Positions 1 to 8,723 of a stretch of DNA of 64,000 bases are shown piece by piece (the first letter of the stretch is position 1; each line of letters starts with the position of its first letter). The DNA lies in contig CAWHZU010000007.1 of assembly GCA_963833885.1 (NCBI GenBank), forward strand, positions 186,001 to 250,000, read 5' to 3'. Source of the DNA: JASHPR01 sp963833885. GTDB lineage: Bacteria > Actinomycetota > Actinomycetes > Streptosporangiales > Streptosporangiaceae. The position numbers and the translations under genes are program-made. The notes beneath the pieces were generated by a model, which saw only the letters and a list, made by a program, of their open reading frames with translations, made no database searches and was not told where the DNA came from.

Positions 1-85
1 CGGGGAACCGGCCGGCCTGGTCCTCGGTCGCGTTCGCGTGATCATCGCCGGATAGCTTCTCCGGTCACCAGTATGAAGCGCCACG

Positions 86-1311
86 CTAGCCCGCGGGCAC
101 CCGGACGGCCCTGGCCCAGTCCGGGGCGTCCGGCGCGTCATCGCCGAGCAGGCCAACCACGACCCGCATGCCCCGCGGCGGGTCGTCCGGCCAGGGGGTG
201 AACCCGTCGGTGAGCACGACGGTGATCGAGGGCCTCGGCCGAAGCAGGCCCGCGGCCTCGATGCCGGCTCCCATGTCGGTCCCGCCGCCGCCGACCAGCT
301 CGACCTGCCGGGCTGAGCTGACCCGCCGGACCGGCCCGACCGCGGTGTCGCACGCGAGCACCCGCAGCTGGCGGGCCATCCCGACCGCGCGCAGCAGGCC
401 CTCCACCTCGGCAAGCGCCGCAGCCAGCAGGTCCTCCGACATGCTGCCCGAGGTGTCGCAGACGACCGCGATCTGCGGCACGGGCCGGCGCAGCGCGGGC
501 AGCACCACGCTGCCCGCCACCGACGCGCGCCGGGACGGCCGCCGGTAGGAGTAGTCGACGGCCCCGGCGGTGTCCGCGACCGCACGCCGAAGCTCGGCGG
601 CCAGCGCCTTGCGCCAGTCGACGGCGGGCTCCAGGATCTCCTCGGCCCAGCGCAGCAGGCCGGCACGTTGCCCGCCTCCCTGCCGTGCCGGATGCAGTCC
701 TGCGCCACCTGCCGTGCCAGCAGCCGCGCCTGCGACGGTGCCAGCCGCGGCCCGCCCGCCGCATCCCAGGGCCGCGGCATTCCGTCCGCGCCGCTGCCGC
801 AGTCCAGCCAGCCTGCCGACTCATTCGAGATCCGGAACGGGTCGTGCCCGGGAACTGCCGCGTAGTACTGCTCGGCCAGCAGCCCGTTATCCGCGGCCAG
901 GTCGGTTGGCATGACCGGCGAGCCTGGCAGGTCAAGCCCGGCGGGGACCAGGTCGTCGTTGATCTCGGCGTCCGCGCAGCGCACCCACAGCGCGGCCCGG
1001 TCGGGCGTGACCCCGGCCGGGGCCGCCCGCTCCCCGTGCGCGCGCAGCAGGTGGCTCACGTGATGCACGAGCACGCTGCCGAGCTGCGCCGGGGTCCACT
1101 GCGCGGCGAGGGCGGGGTCGGCGTGCATCCGCCAGCCCTCGTCCACGGCCACGGTGCCGGTGCCGCTCGCCGCGATCACGTGCGCGCCGAACAGCCCGGT
1201 TGCGAGGTAGGGGAAGCGCGTGGCCGCCCACAGCCTCGCCGCAGCCAGCCCGGGAACCCCGCCCACCTCCCCATTCCCCTTCACTGGCCCGCCTCCGGCG
1301 TCCGTCGTCAC
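86..1311 (-). pseudogene. vWA-domain metallopeptidase-like protein (DUF2201), frameshifted
   Basis: Last gene of the MoxR/vWA operon. The GTG start at 1311 overlaps the MoxR stop (GTGA). The N-terminal half is a DUF2201-type putative metallopeptidase region with an HHVSH motif near 1050. The C-terminal half is a von Willebrand A domain with a complete MIDAS set: DTSGS, the Thr in GGGGTDM, and the Asp in LTDGF. The two halves lie in different frames: the frame open from 1311 must lose one base near 658-664 (plus strand) to enter the frame that ends at 86. Without that shift the vWA domain is not made. MoxR ATPases usually act with such vWA proteins as metal-insertion or assembly chaperones. 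Family assignment is firm. Whether the frameshift is a sequencing indel or real decay is open. Confidence 0.8.
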
Positions 1312-2435
1312 CCGCGGATCAGCCCCGCGTCGCGCAGCACCGGCGCGAACAGCCGCACCTCGGCGGGCAGCGGCGTGCCGTCGGGCCGGCACTTCGCGAG
1401 CGTCCTGGCGGCGACGGCGGCCACGTCGGGTGCCCCGGACGCGGCCTTGCCGAGCACCCGCCAGCCAGCGGTCCAGCGCTCCGGGGTGGGGTCGGCGGCC
1501 ACCACGGCAGCCACGGCTGTCACCGCCGCATAGGCCCGGTCGCCGCGCTTCGGCAGCCTGAACGAGCCGGGGTCGGCCAGCGCGGCCTCGGGGTCGGGCA
1601 GGTCCATCTCGGCCAGCCAGGCGAGGAACTCCACGCCAGCGCCCTCGCCAACCGAACCCCGCACCAGCGCGGAACGCACCTCGTCATCCGCCCCCGCCGC
1701 GTCGGCCGCCGCCAGCAGCCGGGCGGCCATATCCCAGGTGCGCGGGCTTGGCCAGCCGCGGCCCGCGGACGCCGCGTCGGCCGGGGGCGCGCACGTCAGC
1801 GCGGGCCGCACGTGCAGGAACGCGGCCACCAGGCCGCGGGTCAGGCCGAGCCCGGCCTCCCATCGCTGCGGCAGGGTGGGCACCACCGGCGTTGCCCAGC
1901 CGCCGGCCAGGCCGTCGGCCACCGCCCTCGGGTCGATTTCCCAGGCAAGGTGACACAACCGGTTGGCCAGCGGCGCCGATAGGTCCCAGCCGTCGGCGGC
2001 CTGTTCCGGTGGGTTGGCCGCCGCGACCACGCTGACGTCCTGCGGCAGTTCCAGGTCGCCGACCACCCGTTCCAGGACCACGCGCAGCAGCGCCGCCTGC
2101 ACGGCGGGCGGCGCGGTCGAGAGCTCGTCGAGAAACAGCAGCCCGCGGCCCGACTCGGCCAGCCGCCGGGCCCAGCCGGGCGGCGCGAACCGAACCCCGT
2201 CGCCGACCACGACCGGGAGCCCGGCGAAGTCGGACGGCTCGCGGATCGACGCGATGACCGTCTCGCACGGCCAGCCCATCGTCTCGGCCATGGCCCGGAT
2301 CGTCGAGGTCTTGCCGGTTCCCGGCGCGCCCCACAGCAGCACCGGGACCCGCGCCGCCACCGCCACGCCCAGCGCTGCTGTCGCCGCGTCGTGTCGCTGC
2401 GCTCCGGCGGCAAACCGCCGCCCATCCCCGCTCAC
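1308..2435 (-). CDS. MoxR-family AAA+ ATPase
   Basis: 375-residue AAA+ ATPase of the MoxR class. Walker A GAPGTGKT is at about residues 36-43, Walker B LLFLDE near 99-104, followed by a sensor-type AAANPPE stretch. I start it at the GTG at 2435, which overlaps the stop of the gene before it as GTGA. An upstream extension to 2834 stays open but is Arg/Gly-rich, antisense-like sequence lying inside the preceding gene. MoxR proteins are cytoplasmic chaperone-like ATPases that work with vWA partners, and here the vWA gene follows directly, also by a GTGA overlap. The client is unknown; neither neighbour suggests a particular metalloenzyme. Confidence 0.9.
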   Translation of the reverse strand: MSGDGRRFAAGAQRHDAATAALGVAVAARVPVLLWGAPGTGKTSTIRAMAETMGWPCETVIASIREPSDFAGLPVVVGDGVRFAPPGWARRLAESGRGLLFLDELSTAPPAVQAALLRVVLERVVGDLELPQDVSVVAAANPPEQAADGWDLSAPLANRLCHLAWEIDPRAVADGLAGGWATPVVPTLPQRWEAGLGLTRGLVAAFLHVRPALTCAPPADAASAGRGWPSPRTWDMAARLLAAADAAGADDEVRSALVRGSVGEGAGVEFLAWLAEMDLPDPEAALADPGSFRLPKRGDRAYAAVTAVAAVVAADPTPERWTAGWRVLGKAASGAPDVAAVAARTLAKCRPDGTPLPAEVRLFAPVLRDAGLIRG

Positions 2436-3448
2436 TGTGCTGCCCCCGGTTGCCGTGTCCAGGCTCCGTCCGCGGCCCTTAGTTTGAGTATCACCGGGTC
2501 GGCGCCCGGCTCGGGCACGCCGAGCACGGTCGCGTCCGGCCACGCGGCCTCGGTGACGGCGACGATCAAGTGACCGGCGGTTACCGCGAGCCCGGCCGCC
2601 CAGACCGACGCCAGCCAGCCGACCGGCAGCGCGACGCTGACCTTGCGTTCGCTGCCGGTGCCGGTTGCCTGCAGCCGTCCCCAGTCCGGGCCTTCGTGCG
2701 GCACGACGTCGACCAGGTTTGGCTCGGTGCCCAGCCAGGCCGCCGCGGCGGGCGCGACCCGCCCGGCCAGCGCCGCGACCAGGGCGGGCCGCCGCGTGGC
2801 GGCGTCGCCAGCGCTGCTGCCGCCGTCGGCCCACGCCGCGGCGACCGTGGCACTGAGCCGGAACTGGAGCTCGCCGCCGAGCGCGAGCAGCGACAGGAGC
2901 CCGGCCCGCCGCTCGGCGTCACGTTCAGGCTGACCTGGCGTGCCGGGCCCGCTGATCACGAAAGCGGATCCAGATCCGGCGATGTGACTTCCGGAGAAGA
3001 ACGCGCTGACGCGCGGTTGCGTGGCGCGGTGCGGCGTGAGCCGCGCGCGGAGCCTGGCCGGCAGCGTCGCGTCCGGCCGCAGCCGCGCATAGGAGAGGAC
3101 GCTGCCGTGGGCCGGCGGTCGCCACCTGCCGCCGCCTTGCAGCTGCTCGATCTCGTCGGGGCTGATAGTCAGCTTGTCGGCGGCCGAACGGGGCCCGATG
3201 GCCAGGACCTCGAGGTCATCGCCGTGGGCACCCCAGGACTCGACCAGGTCTATGCACTCGCACCGGTCGCCGCCCAGGGCGGCGAGGACGCGTTCGCCCT
3301 CCGCGTCGGGGTGGTCGAGCGCGATCAGCGTGCCCTCACTCCAGCGAAGCTGGTGGGTGTGCCCGCCGCAGGACACGCCCGTCTGCACGGGTGGCAGCAA
3401 CGCCCACCATGGCGGGCCGGCTGCTGCGGGCTGTTCCGGATTGCTCAC
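2432..3448 (-). CDS. uncharacterised protein of the MoxR/vWA operon (338 aa)
   Basis: I do not recognise this 338-residue protein. It has no signal peptide and no convincing membrane segment, and is mildly acidic with many Gly/Ala. It contains tryptophans in short amphipathic stretches (PPWWALLPP near the start, VGWLASVWAAGLAV near residue 285). The GTG start overlaps the previous stop and its own stop overlaps the MoxR start (GTGA on both sides), so it is almost certainly co-translated with MoxR at matched levels. That arrangement suggests an adaptor or substrate-recognition role for the MoxR/vWA pair. This is inference from position only. Confidence 0.7.
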   Translation of the reverse strand: MSNPEQPAAAGPPWWALLPPVQTGVSCGGHTHQLRWSEGTLIALDHPDAEGERVLAALGGDRCECIDLVESWGAHGDDLEVLAIGPRSAADKLTISPDEIEQLQGGGRWRPPAHGSVLSYARLRPDATLPARLRARLTPHRATQPRVSAFFSGSHIAGSGSAFVISGPGTPGQPERDAERRAGLLSLLALGGELQFRLSATVAAAWADGGSSAGDAATRRPALVAALAGRVAPAAAAWLGTEPNLVDVVPHEGPDWGRLQATGTGSERKVSVALPVGWLASVWAAGLAVTAGHLIVAVTEAAWPDATVLGVPEPGADPVILKLRAADGAWTRQPGAAQ

Positions 3449-4860
3449 TGCTCACTCCACCAGTCCAGCGGCACCGTGGCCGACGCCTGCCCGGACGGTC
3501 CGGTGACCGTCACCTCGAGCGACCTGGCATCCGGATGCAAGGCCGGGGCAAGCTCCAGTTCCATGTCCGTGTGGCGGTCGCTGGAACTTCCGCTGCCCTC
3601 GGTTGCGACGTGCCAGCGGCCCTTGTCGTCGCGCGCGGTCCAGGACCATTGTTTCGCCGCATCCGTGAAGAAGGTGAACCGCGGCGGTTGCGGCACACCC
3701 CAGGCCAGCGCCTGAAGCACGGCTCCCGCCTCGCCCGAGCGCATTCCGGCGAGCACGAACCTGGTGCCGCCGAGTTCCGGCAGCACGGCGGCGGCTGAGG
3801 CGAGGCCAGTGGGGCCGTCTCGGCGGTCGCGGTTCTCGAGGATGTTCTGCCATGCGGCCGGGAGCCCGGCTGGCTGTGCCACGGCACTCAGCGCAGGTGG
3901 GATCCGCACCCGGAGCCGACCGGCCAGGGTGACGAGGCGGCCGACAGCGCCACGCGCGGCACCCAGCGCCCCGACCGCGTCCAGCGCGGTCACGATGTCC
4001 GCGATCTCCGACAGGTCGTACCAGGAAACGTCGTCGTCCGGATAGGTCAGCGACGCGTGCAGCAGCCGGTGCGCCACCGTATCGACCATGCGCTCGGCCG
4101 GGCTGGCCCCGGCAGCTGGCCCGGGGGCCGGGCCGCCGCCGGCGACATGGCTGGCCAGGTCCACCCGGACCGGTGGCGAGCCTGGGCTCATGGTCAGCTC
4201 CAGCCATCGCGCCCCCGGCTGCGGGATCGGCGAAAGGCTGAGCAGGCAGGTCCAGTTCCCATCGCCGTCGCTGGAGCTGGAATCCGCGTACATGGTGTAG
4301 GAGTTCCCGCGGTCGTCGGTGCCGGTGGGCGTCCCGGGACCGTCAAACGGGAGCCCGACGTGGTGAGAACGCCGCCCGCGCACGGGCCTGCGCGAGGGGT
4401 TGCGCAACCGTCCCGCCGCCGTCAGGATCGCCCGGTCCGGCGCGATGACCAGTGCGAACAGCTGGACTTCGGCCAGGCCGCTGCCCGGGCCGCCGGGGAC
4501 CGTGATCCCGACTGGAACGGCGAGGTAGGGGCCGGCTGGCGGGCGAGCTGGCTTGCCATGACGCTCCGGCCGCAGCACGTCCGCCATGTCACTCGCACCG
4601 ACCCATGATCGGGCGAACAGGGCGGCCGCCAGTTCCTCGGTGACCGAGTCGGCGACGTCCCGGCCGATGGCGCCTGCCTGGGCGAGCGCTTGGGCCACCA
4701 CGCTGTGCCGGCGCAGGCCGTGCTCGGCCGGCTCGGCCTCGTCGTCGTTCATCGCGTCGTCGCGGGGGAGCGCCAGCACACGCCGCAGCTCGGCTTCGGC
4801 TCGCAGCCGCAGATAGGTCTCGGTCCTCGCGTGGTCGGCCCGCGAGCCGACCGCGCTCAC
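3445..4860 (-). CDS. uncharacterised protein of the MoxR/vWA operon (471 aa)
   Basis: Unrecognised 471-residue, presumably cytoplasmic protein. I prefer the GTG at 4860: GGAG sits about five bases upstream, and it overlaps the stop of the 26-codon ORF as GTGA. A GTG at 4968 in the same frame has no clear ribosome site. Two regions look related to each other: about residues 160-240 (TMYADSSSSDGDGNWTCLLS) and about 380-465 (WSWTARDDKGRWHVATEGSG). Both mix a Trp-rich strand with a Ser/Asp loop and a following LELT/LEVTV strand, which suggests a duplicated beta domain. Its end overlaps the 338-residue protein gene by four bases, so it belongs to the MoxR operon. Function unknown. Confidence 0.7.
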   Translation of the reverse strand: MSAVGSRADHARTETYLRLRAEAELRRVLALPRDDAMNDDEAEPAEHGLRRHSVVAQALAQAGAIGRDVADSVTEELAAALFARSWVGASDMADVLRPERHGKPARPPAGPYLAVPVGITVPGGPGSGLAEVQLFALVIAPDRAILTAAGRLRNPSRRPVRGRRSHHVGLPFDGPGTPTGTDDRGNSYTMYADSSSSDGDGNWTCLLSLSPIPQPGARWLELTMSPGSPPVRVDLASHVAGGGPAPGPAAGASPAERMVDTVAHRLLHASLTYPDDDVSWYDLSEIADIVTALDAVGALGAARGAVGRLVTLAGRLRVRIPPALSAVAQPAGLPAAWQNILENRDRRDGPTGLASAAAVLPELGGTRFVLAGMRSGEAGAVLQALAWGVPQPPRFTFFTDAAKQWSWTARDDKGRWHVATEGSGSSSDRHTDMELELAPALHPDARSLEVTVTGPSGQASATVPLDWWSEQ

Positions 4861-4937
4861 AGTGGCTCCGGCAGGTAGGTCTCTGCCCGGACGTGATCCA
4901 GCAGCGGGTACGGCCCGTGGCCCTGCCCTAGCGTCAT
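4857..4937 (-). CDS. 26-residue leader ORF, translationally coupled
   Basis: ATG at 4937 has a strong ribosome site (GGAGGG ending about five bases before it), better than any other in the operon. The ORF runs 26 codons and its TGA overlaps the GTG start of the 471-residue protein as GTGA. The peptide ends in DHVRAETYLPEPL; the downstream protein begins with DHARTETYL, so the pattern DHxRxETYL occurs in both. It is probably the true translational entry point of the five-gene operon. Whether the peptide itself has a job, or only loads ribosomes, cannot be told. It could also be a relic of a duplicated N-terminus. Confidence 0.55.
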   Translation of the reverse strand: MTLGQGHGPYPLLDHVRAETYLPEPL

Positions 4938-5510
4938 GTGGCCCTCCGGCGGTCAGTGCTGGAGACACGGTACGTCGCGTTCATACCAGGCCGAAACCGG
5001 ATAAACGGCCGTGCGTTCTCGGCCTGCCAGTCAGGACAGGATGCCGCCTGTGCCACCCCACGCGACCGCATCCTCCGGATATGGCTGTTCAGCCAGCAAG
5101 GCAACGGCTCGACGCGTGCGGGTGAACAGGTCCTTATCCTCGCTGCGAATGCGGGCTAAGTTACGAAGCGCCGTCTCCCGAAAGACGACGGTCACCGTCA
5201 CGACAAGGTCTCTGCGTCGATCCGGTCAAGCGCGGCATCCAGCTCATCGAGCCTTGGGCTCAACATACTGAGGCCGACATCTTGGTGCAATATCTCGATG
5301 AAAATATGCAAGGACACAACTTCATTATGGATATTCCTAGTGTCGTTGCCAGGTGTGCGGCAACTGATCAGACGCTCACCCACCGTTCGCCACGTGCAAA
5401 CACGCGGTCGGCACGGCTCGACGCCGCCGGTCGGGCTGGCCTTGAGGCGCGGCCGCTCTCGTGATCCAGGTCACGCAATGTCTTGCCGGCAGATGTCGTA
5501 TCGTTGCGGC
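4938..5510. other. intergenic region between MoxR operon and LacI gene
   Basis: Divergent promoter space for the minus-strand MoxR operon and the plus-strand LacI gene. The part 5150-5360 is clearly less GC-rich than the rest of the window (for example 5281-5340), as expected for promoters or for transferred DNA. Short open frames on both strands here have atypical codon use and no homology I recognise. No convincing -35/-10 pair or long palindrome was found. Confidence 0.4.
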
Positions 5511-6554
5511 ATGACGCCAACACCTGCCCGGCGGCTCGCCGAGGTGGCCAAGAAGGTCGGGGTCAGCGAGGCGACCGTGAGCCGGGTGCTCAACGGGAAG
5601 GCGGGCGTTTCCGACGGCACCAGGGAGGCTGTGCTGACCGCCCTGGACGTCCTCGGGTATGAGCGCCCGACGCAGCTGCGCGGCCAGCGCTCCCGGCTGA
5701 TCGGCCTCGTGCTCCCCGAGCTGGCAAACCCGATCTTTCCCGCGTTTGCTGAGGTCATCGGTGGTGCGCTGGCTCAGCGGGGCTTCACCCCGGTGCTATG
5801 CACCAAGACGGCCGGAGGGCTGTCCGAGGCCGACTACGTCAACCTGCTGCTCGACCAGCACGCGTCCGGGGTGGTATTCGTCGGCGGCCAGTACCACGAG
5901 CTTGCTGCGCCGCATGACCACTACCGCCTGCTGCGCAGCCGCCGGATCCCGGTCGTTCTGGTCAACGCTCCCGTCGACGGCCTGGAGTTTCCCTGCGTGG
6001 CGACCGACGACCACACCGCGGCGGGCCAGGCGTTCCGGCACCTTGCCTCCCTCGGCCACAAGCGGATCGGCCTGGTGATCGGGCCAGAGGACCACATGCC
6101 GTCGCGCCGCAAGCTGGCCGCATTCACCGAGCACGCTCAGCAGGCGCGCCTGGCCGCTGCGCCGGTGGAGCACGCGCTGTTTTCCCTGGAGAGCGGCCAG
6201 GCCGCGACTACAAGGATGCTGCGCGAGGGAGTCACCGGCGTCATCTGTGCCAGTGACGTGCTGGCGCTGGGCGCCATCCGGGCCGTCCGCCGGGTCGGCC
6301 TGACGGTGCCCGACGACGTATCGGTGGTCGGCTACGACGATTCGGCGTGGCTGAACAGCACCGACCCGCCGCTGACCACGATCCGCCAGCCAATCGAGCC
6401 GATGGGCAAGGCAGCCGTGGCGTTGCTGGTCAACCAGATGGAGATGGCGGCCGCGCACGCCGAGGAACTGCTGTTCGAGCCGGAACTGGTGGTCCGCGGC
6501 TCGACCGGGCCCGCGCCAGCTCAGGCCCCGGCCAGCGTCCCGGCCGCGGGCTGA
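5511..6554 (+). CDS. LacI-family transcriptional regulator
   Basis: 347-residue LacI/GalR repressor. N-terminal helix-turn-helix (VAKKVGVSEATVSRVLNGK, about residues 9-27) and hinge, then a periplasmic-binding-protein-like sensor domain with the family's LVLPELANPIFPAF, HLASLGHKRIGLV and DDVSVVGYDDS stretches. ATG at 5511 places the HTH where the family has it; in-frame ATGs at 5493 and 5478 would add 6 or 11 residues, and none has a clear ribosome site. No sugar operon adjoins it: the next gene is a convergent aminotransferase. The inducer and targets are therefore unknown and the gene may act at a distance. Confidence 0.9.
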   Translation: MTPTPARRLAEVAKKVGVSEATVSRVLNGKAGVSDGTREAVLTALDVLGYERPTQLRGQRSRLIGLVLPELANPIFPAFAEVIGGALAQRGFTPVLCTKTAGGLSEADYVNLLLDQHASGVVFVGGQYHELAAPHDHYRLLRSRRIPVVLVNAPVDGLEFPCVATDDHTAAGQAFRHLASLGHKRIGLVIGPEDHMPSRRKLAAFTEHAQQARLAAAPVEHALFSLESGQAATTRMLREGVTGVICASDVLALGAIRAVRRVGLTVPDDVSVVGYDDSAWLNSTDPPLTTIRQPIEPMGKAAVALLVNQMEMAAAHAEELLFEPELVVRGSTGPAPAQAPASVPAAG

Positions 6555-6595
6555 CGGCGGCCGCGGCAGCCCGTTCCGGCGAGCAGCCCCAGCGT

Positions 6596-7981
6596 TCAGG
6601 CCAGCAGTTCGTCGGCGGCTGCCGCGAAGATCTGGGTGTGCGTATCCACGTCGGCCTCGGCGGTGGCCGGGCACATCAGCGCCATGTTGTGGAACGGGGT
6701 CATCAGCACCCCGCGGTTGACGGTGTAGAGGTGCAGGTACTCGTCGAGCTGCGGGTCGGCGGCGGCGTCCGACTCGCCCCCGGTGCGTGGCGGCCGCGGG
6801 CAGAACCGGTACTCCGCGCGGGCGCCGAGCTGCACGATGTTCCAGGGCAGGGCGCGGGTCTCGATGACGTCGCGCACCCCGGCCGTGTACCGGTCCGCCA
6901 GCGAGATCATCGTGGTGAACGCGGCATCGGTCAGCACCCGCTCGAGCGCGGCGCGCATCGCGGCCACCGACAGCGCGTTGCCCGCCAGCGTCCCGCCCAC
7001 GCCGCCGGTGTCCTCGATGTCCGCCGACTCGTCGTGCAGGATCCGGTCGGCAAGGTCGGCGGCCAGGCCGAAGGCGCCGGCCGGGATGCCGCCAGCGATC
7101 GACTTGCCGATCGTGACGATGTCCGGGTCCAGGTTCCAGGCGCGACTGCAGCCGCCGGGACCCGCGCTGAACGTGTGCGTCTCGTCGTTGATCAGCAGGG
7201 TGCCGGCGGCGCGGGTCAGCTCGCGGACCGCGTCCAGGTACCCGGGCTCGGGCAGCACGATCCCGATGTTGGTCAGCGCTGGCTCCATCAGCACAACGGC
7301 CACGTCACCCGCGGCGAGCTCGCGTTCCAGCGCGGCCAGGTCGTTGAACTCGACCACCCGCGTGGTCTCGCTGGGGTCGACCGGTGCGCCGACGTTGCCC
7401 GGCCGGGATTGCGGCCCGTCCGGTCCCAGCACGATGAACGACTCGTCCACGCTGCCGTGGTAGCAGTACGAGAACACAAGGATCTTGGGCCGCCGGGTGA
7501 GTTGCCGAGCCAGCCGGATCGCCCACCGGTTGGCATCGGTGGCGGTGAGCGTGAAGCTCCAGTGCGTCGGCCCGAACCGCCGCGTCAGGTCGGCCGCCAC
7601 CCAGGCGGCATCTTGGGTCGGCAGCATCGTGGTCGCCCCGCCCACCACGGCATACTGACGGGCCACGGCAGCCTGCACGGGCGCGGGGGAGTGCCCGGCC
7701 ATAGCGCCGGTGTCGCCGAGGCAGAAGTCGATGAGCTCGTGACCGTCGATGTCGGTCAGCCGGGCGCCGTGCGCGCTGGCCAGGTAGAGCGGGAAGCCGC
7801 CCGGCCACATCCGCATCCAGGTCATCGGCACGCCGCCGAGCAGGTTCGCGCCCGCCGCGGCGAACGCTGCCCGCGAGGCGGGATGCCGCCCGGCGTACGT
7901 CGCCCGCTCCCGGTCGATCAGCCGGGCCAGTCGTTCCCGGTCAATGGATACGCCGCGCTCGGTCGCCTGCTGGTCCGGCAT
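6596..7981 (-). CDS. class III PLP-dependent aminotransferase (glutamate-1-semialdehyde aminomutase-like)
   Basis: 461-residue fold-type I PLP enzyme. The cofactor Asp lies in INDETHTF and the Schiff-base Lys in IGKSIAGGIPAGAFG. It matches glutamate-1-semialdehyde aminomutase and related aminotransferases. The usual SGTEAN segment reads TATDAN, so its acceptor chemistry may differ from true HemL. No other haem gene is nearby, making a secondary-metabolic or amine-catabolic role more likely than tetrapyrrole synthesis. The ATG at 7981 follows a GGGGG ribosome site; an open extension toward 8575 is Arg-rich antisense of the TetR gene. It is convergent with the LacI gene. Confidence 0.8.
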   Translation of the reverse strand: MPDQQATERGVSIDRERLARLIDRERATYAGRHPASRAAFAAAGANLLGGVPMTWMRMWPGGFPLYLASAHGARLTDIDGHELIDFCLGDTGAMAGHSPAPVQAAVARQYAVVGGATTMLPTQDAAWVAADLTRRFGPTHWSFTLTATDANRWAIRLARQLTRRPKILVFSYCYHGSVDESFIVLGPDGPQSRPGNVGAPVDPSETTRVVEFNDLAALERELAAGDVAVVLMEPALTNIGIVLPEPGYLDAVRELTRAAGTLLINDETHTFSAGPGGCSRAWNLDPDIVTIGKSIAGGIPAGAFGLAADLADRILHDESADIEDTGGVGGTLAGNALSVAAMRAALERVLTDAAFTTMISLADRYTAGVRDVIETRALPWNIVQLGARAEYRFCPRPPRTGGESDAAADPQLDEYLHLYTVNRGVLMTPFHNMALMCPATAEADVDTHTQIFAAAADELLA

Positions 7982-8058
7982 CCGGGACCCCCTGCCTGAG
8001 GTGCGGGCCGTCCTGGCCCTGCTGGGTCGAGGGTAGCGAGACAGGCTTGCGTCCCTGG

Positions 8059-8637
8059 TTAGGTCTCCGGCAGCAGCATCTCGGCCAGGGCCCGTGCCCG
8101 CCGGGCGGGCCCCTCGGCGCCGAGGGCCTGGGCCGAGCCGTACACGCCTTCCATGATCAGGACCAGGTGGTCGGCGACCGCAGCCGGGTGCGCGATCGGG
8201 ACCGAACCCGCCAGTTCGCCGGCGAGCTCGCCGAGGCGGGAGCGGACCCAGGACTTCATGGCTACCGCGTGCCGGTGCGCGGGATGGGCCGGATCGGGGA
8301 ACTCCGCGAGCGCCATCAGGAACGGGCAGCCGCGGCACTGGTGCGGCCGTACCTGCTCGGCGAGCGCGTCGAACAGCGCCAGGATCCGATGGCGGGGATG
8401 CGGCCCGCCGGCCAGGGCTGCGGCGTCGAACCACTCCCGGTAGAGACGGCCGGCGCGCTGCATGTACGCGCCTACGAGGTCGTCCTTTGAGGCGAACAGG
8501 CGGTAGAGGGTGGTCGGGGCGACCTCCGCCTCGGCGGCAATCCTGTCCACACCGGTCGCCCGGATGCCGTTCCAATAGAACAGCTCGTTGGCGACCTCGA
8601 GCACATGATCCCGGGTCTGGGCGGCCGTGCGGCGCAT
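8059..8637 (-). CDS. TetR-family regulator with CxxC-type ligand domain
   Basis: 192 residues. The N-terminal HTH reads GVDRIAAEAEVAPTTLYRLFASKDDLV (in parts, about residues 28-54). The C-terminal part has a CRGCPF motif near residue 102, shared with TetR proteins that sense electrophiles or redox state. It is divergently transcribed from an NmrA-like oxidoreductase, with a 28-bp palindrome between them (8679-8706), so it very likely represses that gene and itself. ATG at 8637 follows AAGGAG closely. Confidence 0.88.
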   Translation of the reverse strand: MRRTAAQTRDHVLEVANELFYWNGIRATGVDRIAAEAEVAPTTLYRLFASKDDLVGAYMQRAGRLYREWFDAAALAGGPHPRHRILALFDALAEQVRPHQCRGCPFLMALAEFPDPAHPAHRHAVAMKSWVRSRLGELAGELAGSVPIAHPAAVADHLVLIMEGVYGSAQALGAEGPARRARALAEMLLPET

Positions 8638-8678
8638 GAAAGCTCCTTGTGTGCTTGCGATGCCCGCCCTAGGTTAGT

Positions 8679-8706
8679 CGATGTAAGGGATCGTTCCCTA
8701 ACATCG
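8679..8706. promoter_or_regulatory. 28-bp palindromic operator of the TetR/NmrA pair
   Basis: Inverted repeat between the divergent genes. Outer arms CGATG and CATCG match perfectly; the inner part runs TAAGGGAT then GTTCCCTAA around a central C/G, with only two mismatched pairs overall. Position and symmetry fit a TetR dimer-pair site. Inferred, not proven. Confidence 0.7.
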
Positions 8707-8723
8707 AACCCCGGGAGGACAGC

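Noticed and set aside
2436..2834. N-terminal extension of the MoxR protein
   Set aside because: Arg-rich sequence antisense-like to nothing conserved and lying wholly inside the preceding gene. The GTG at 2435 with GTGA overlap fits the operon pattern.
5198..5383. 61-codon minus-strand frame in the MoxR/LacI gap
   Set aside because: Protein-like in parts (RLDELDAALDRIDAETLS), but codon use is AT-rich and unlike the neighbours, there is no ribosome site and no family match. Kept only as a possible relic.
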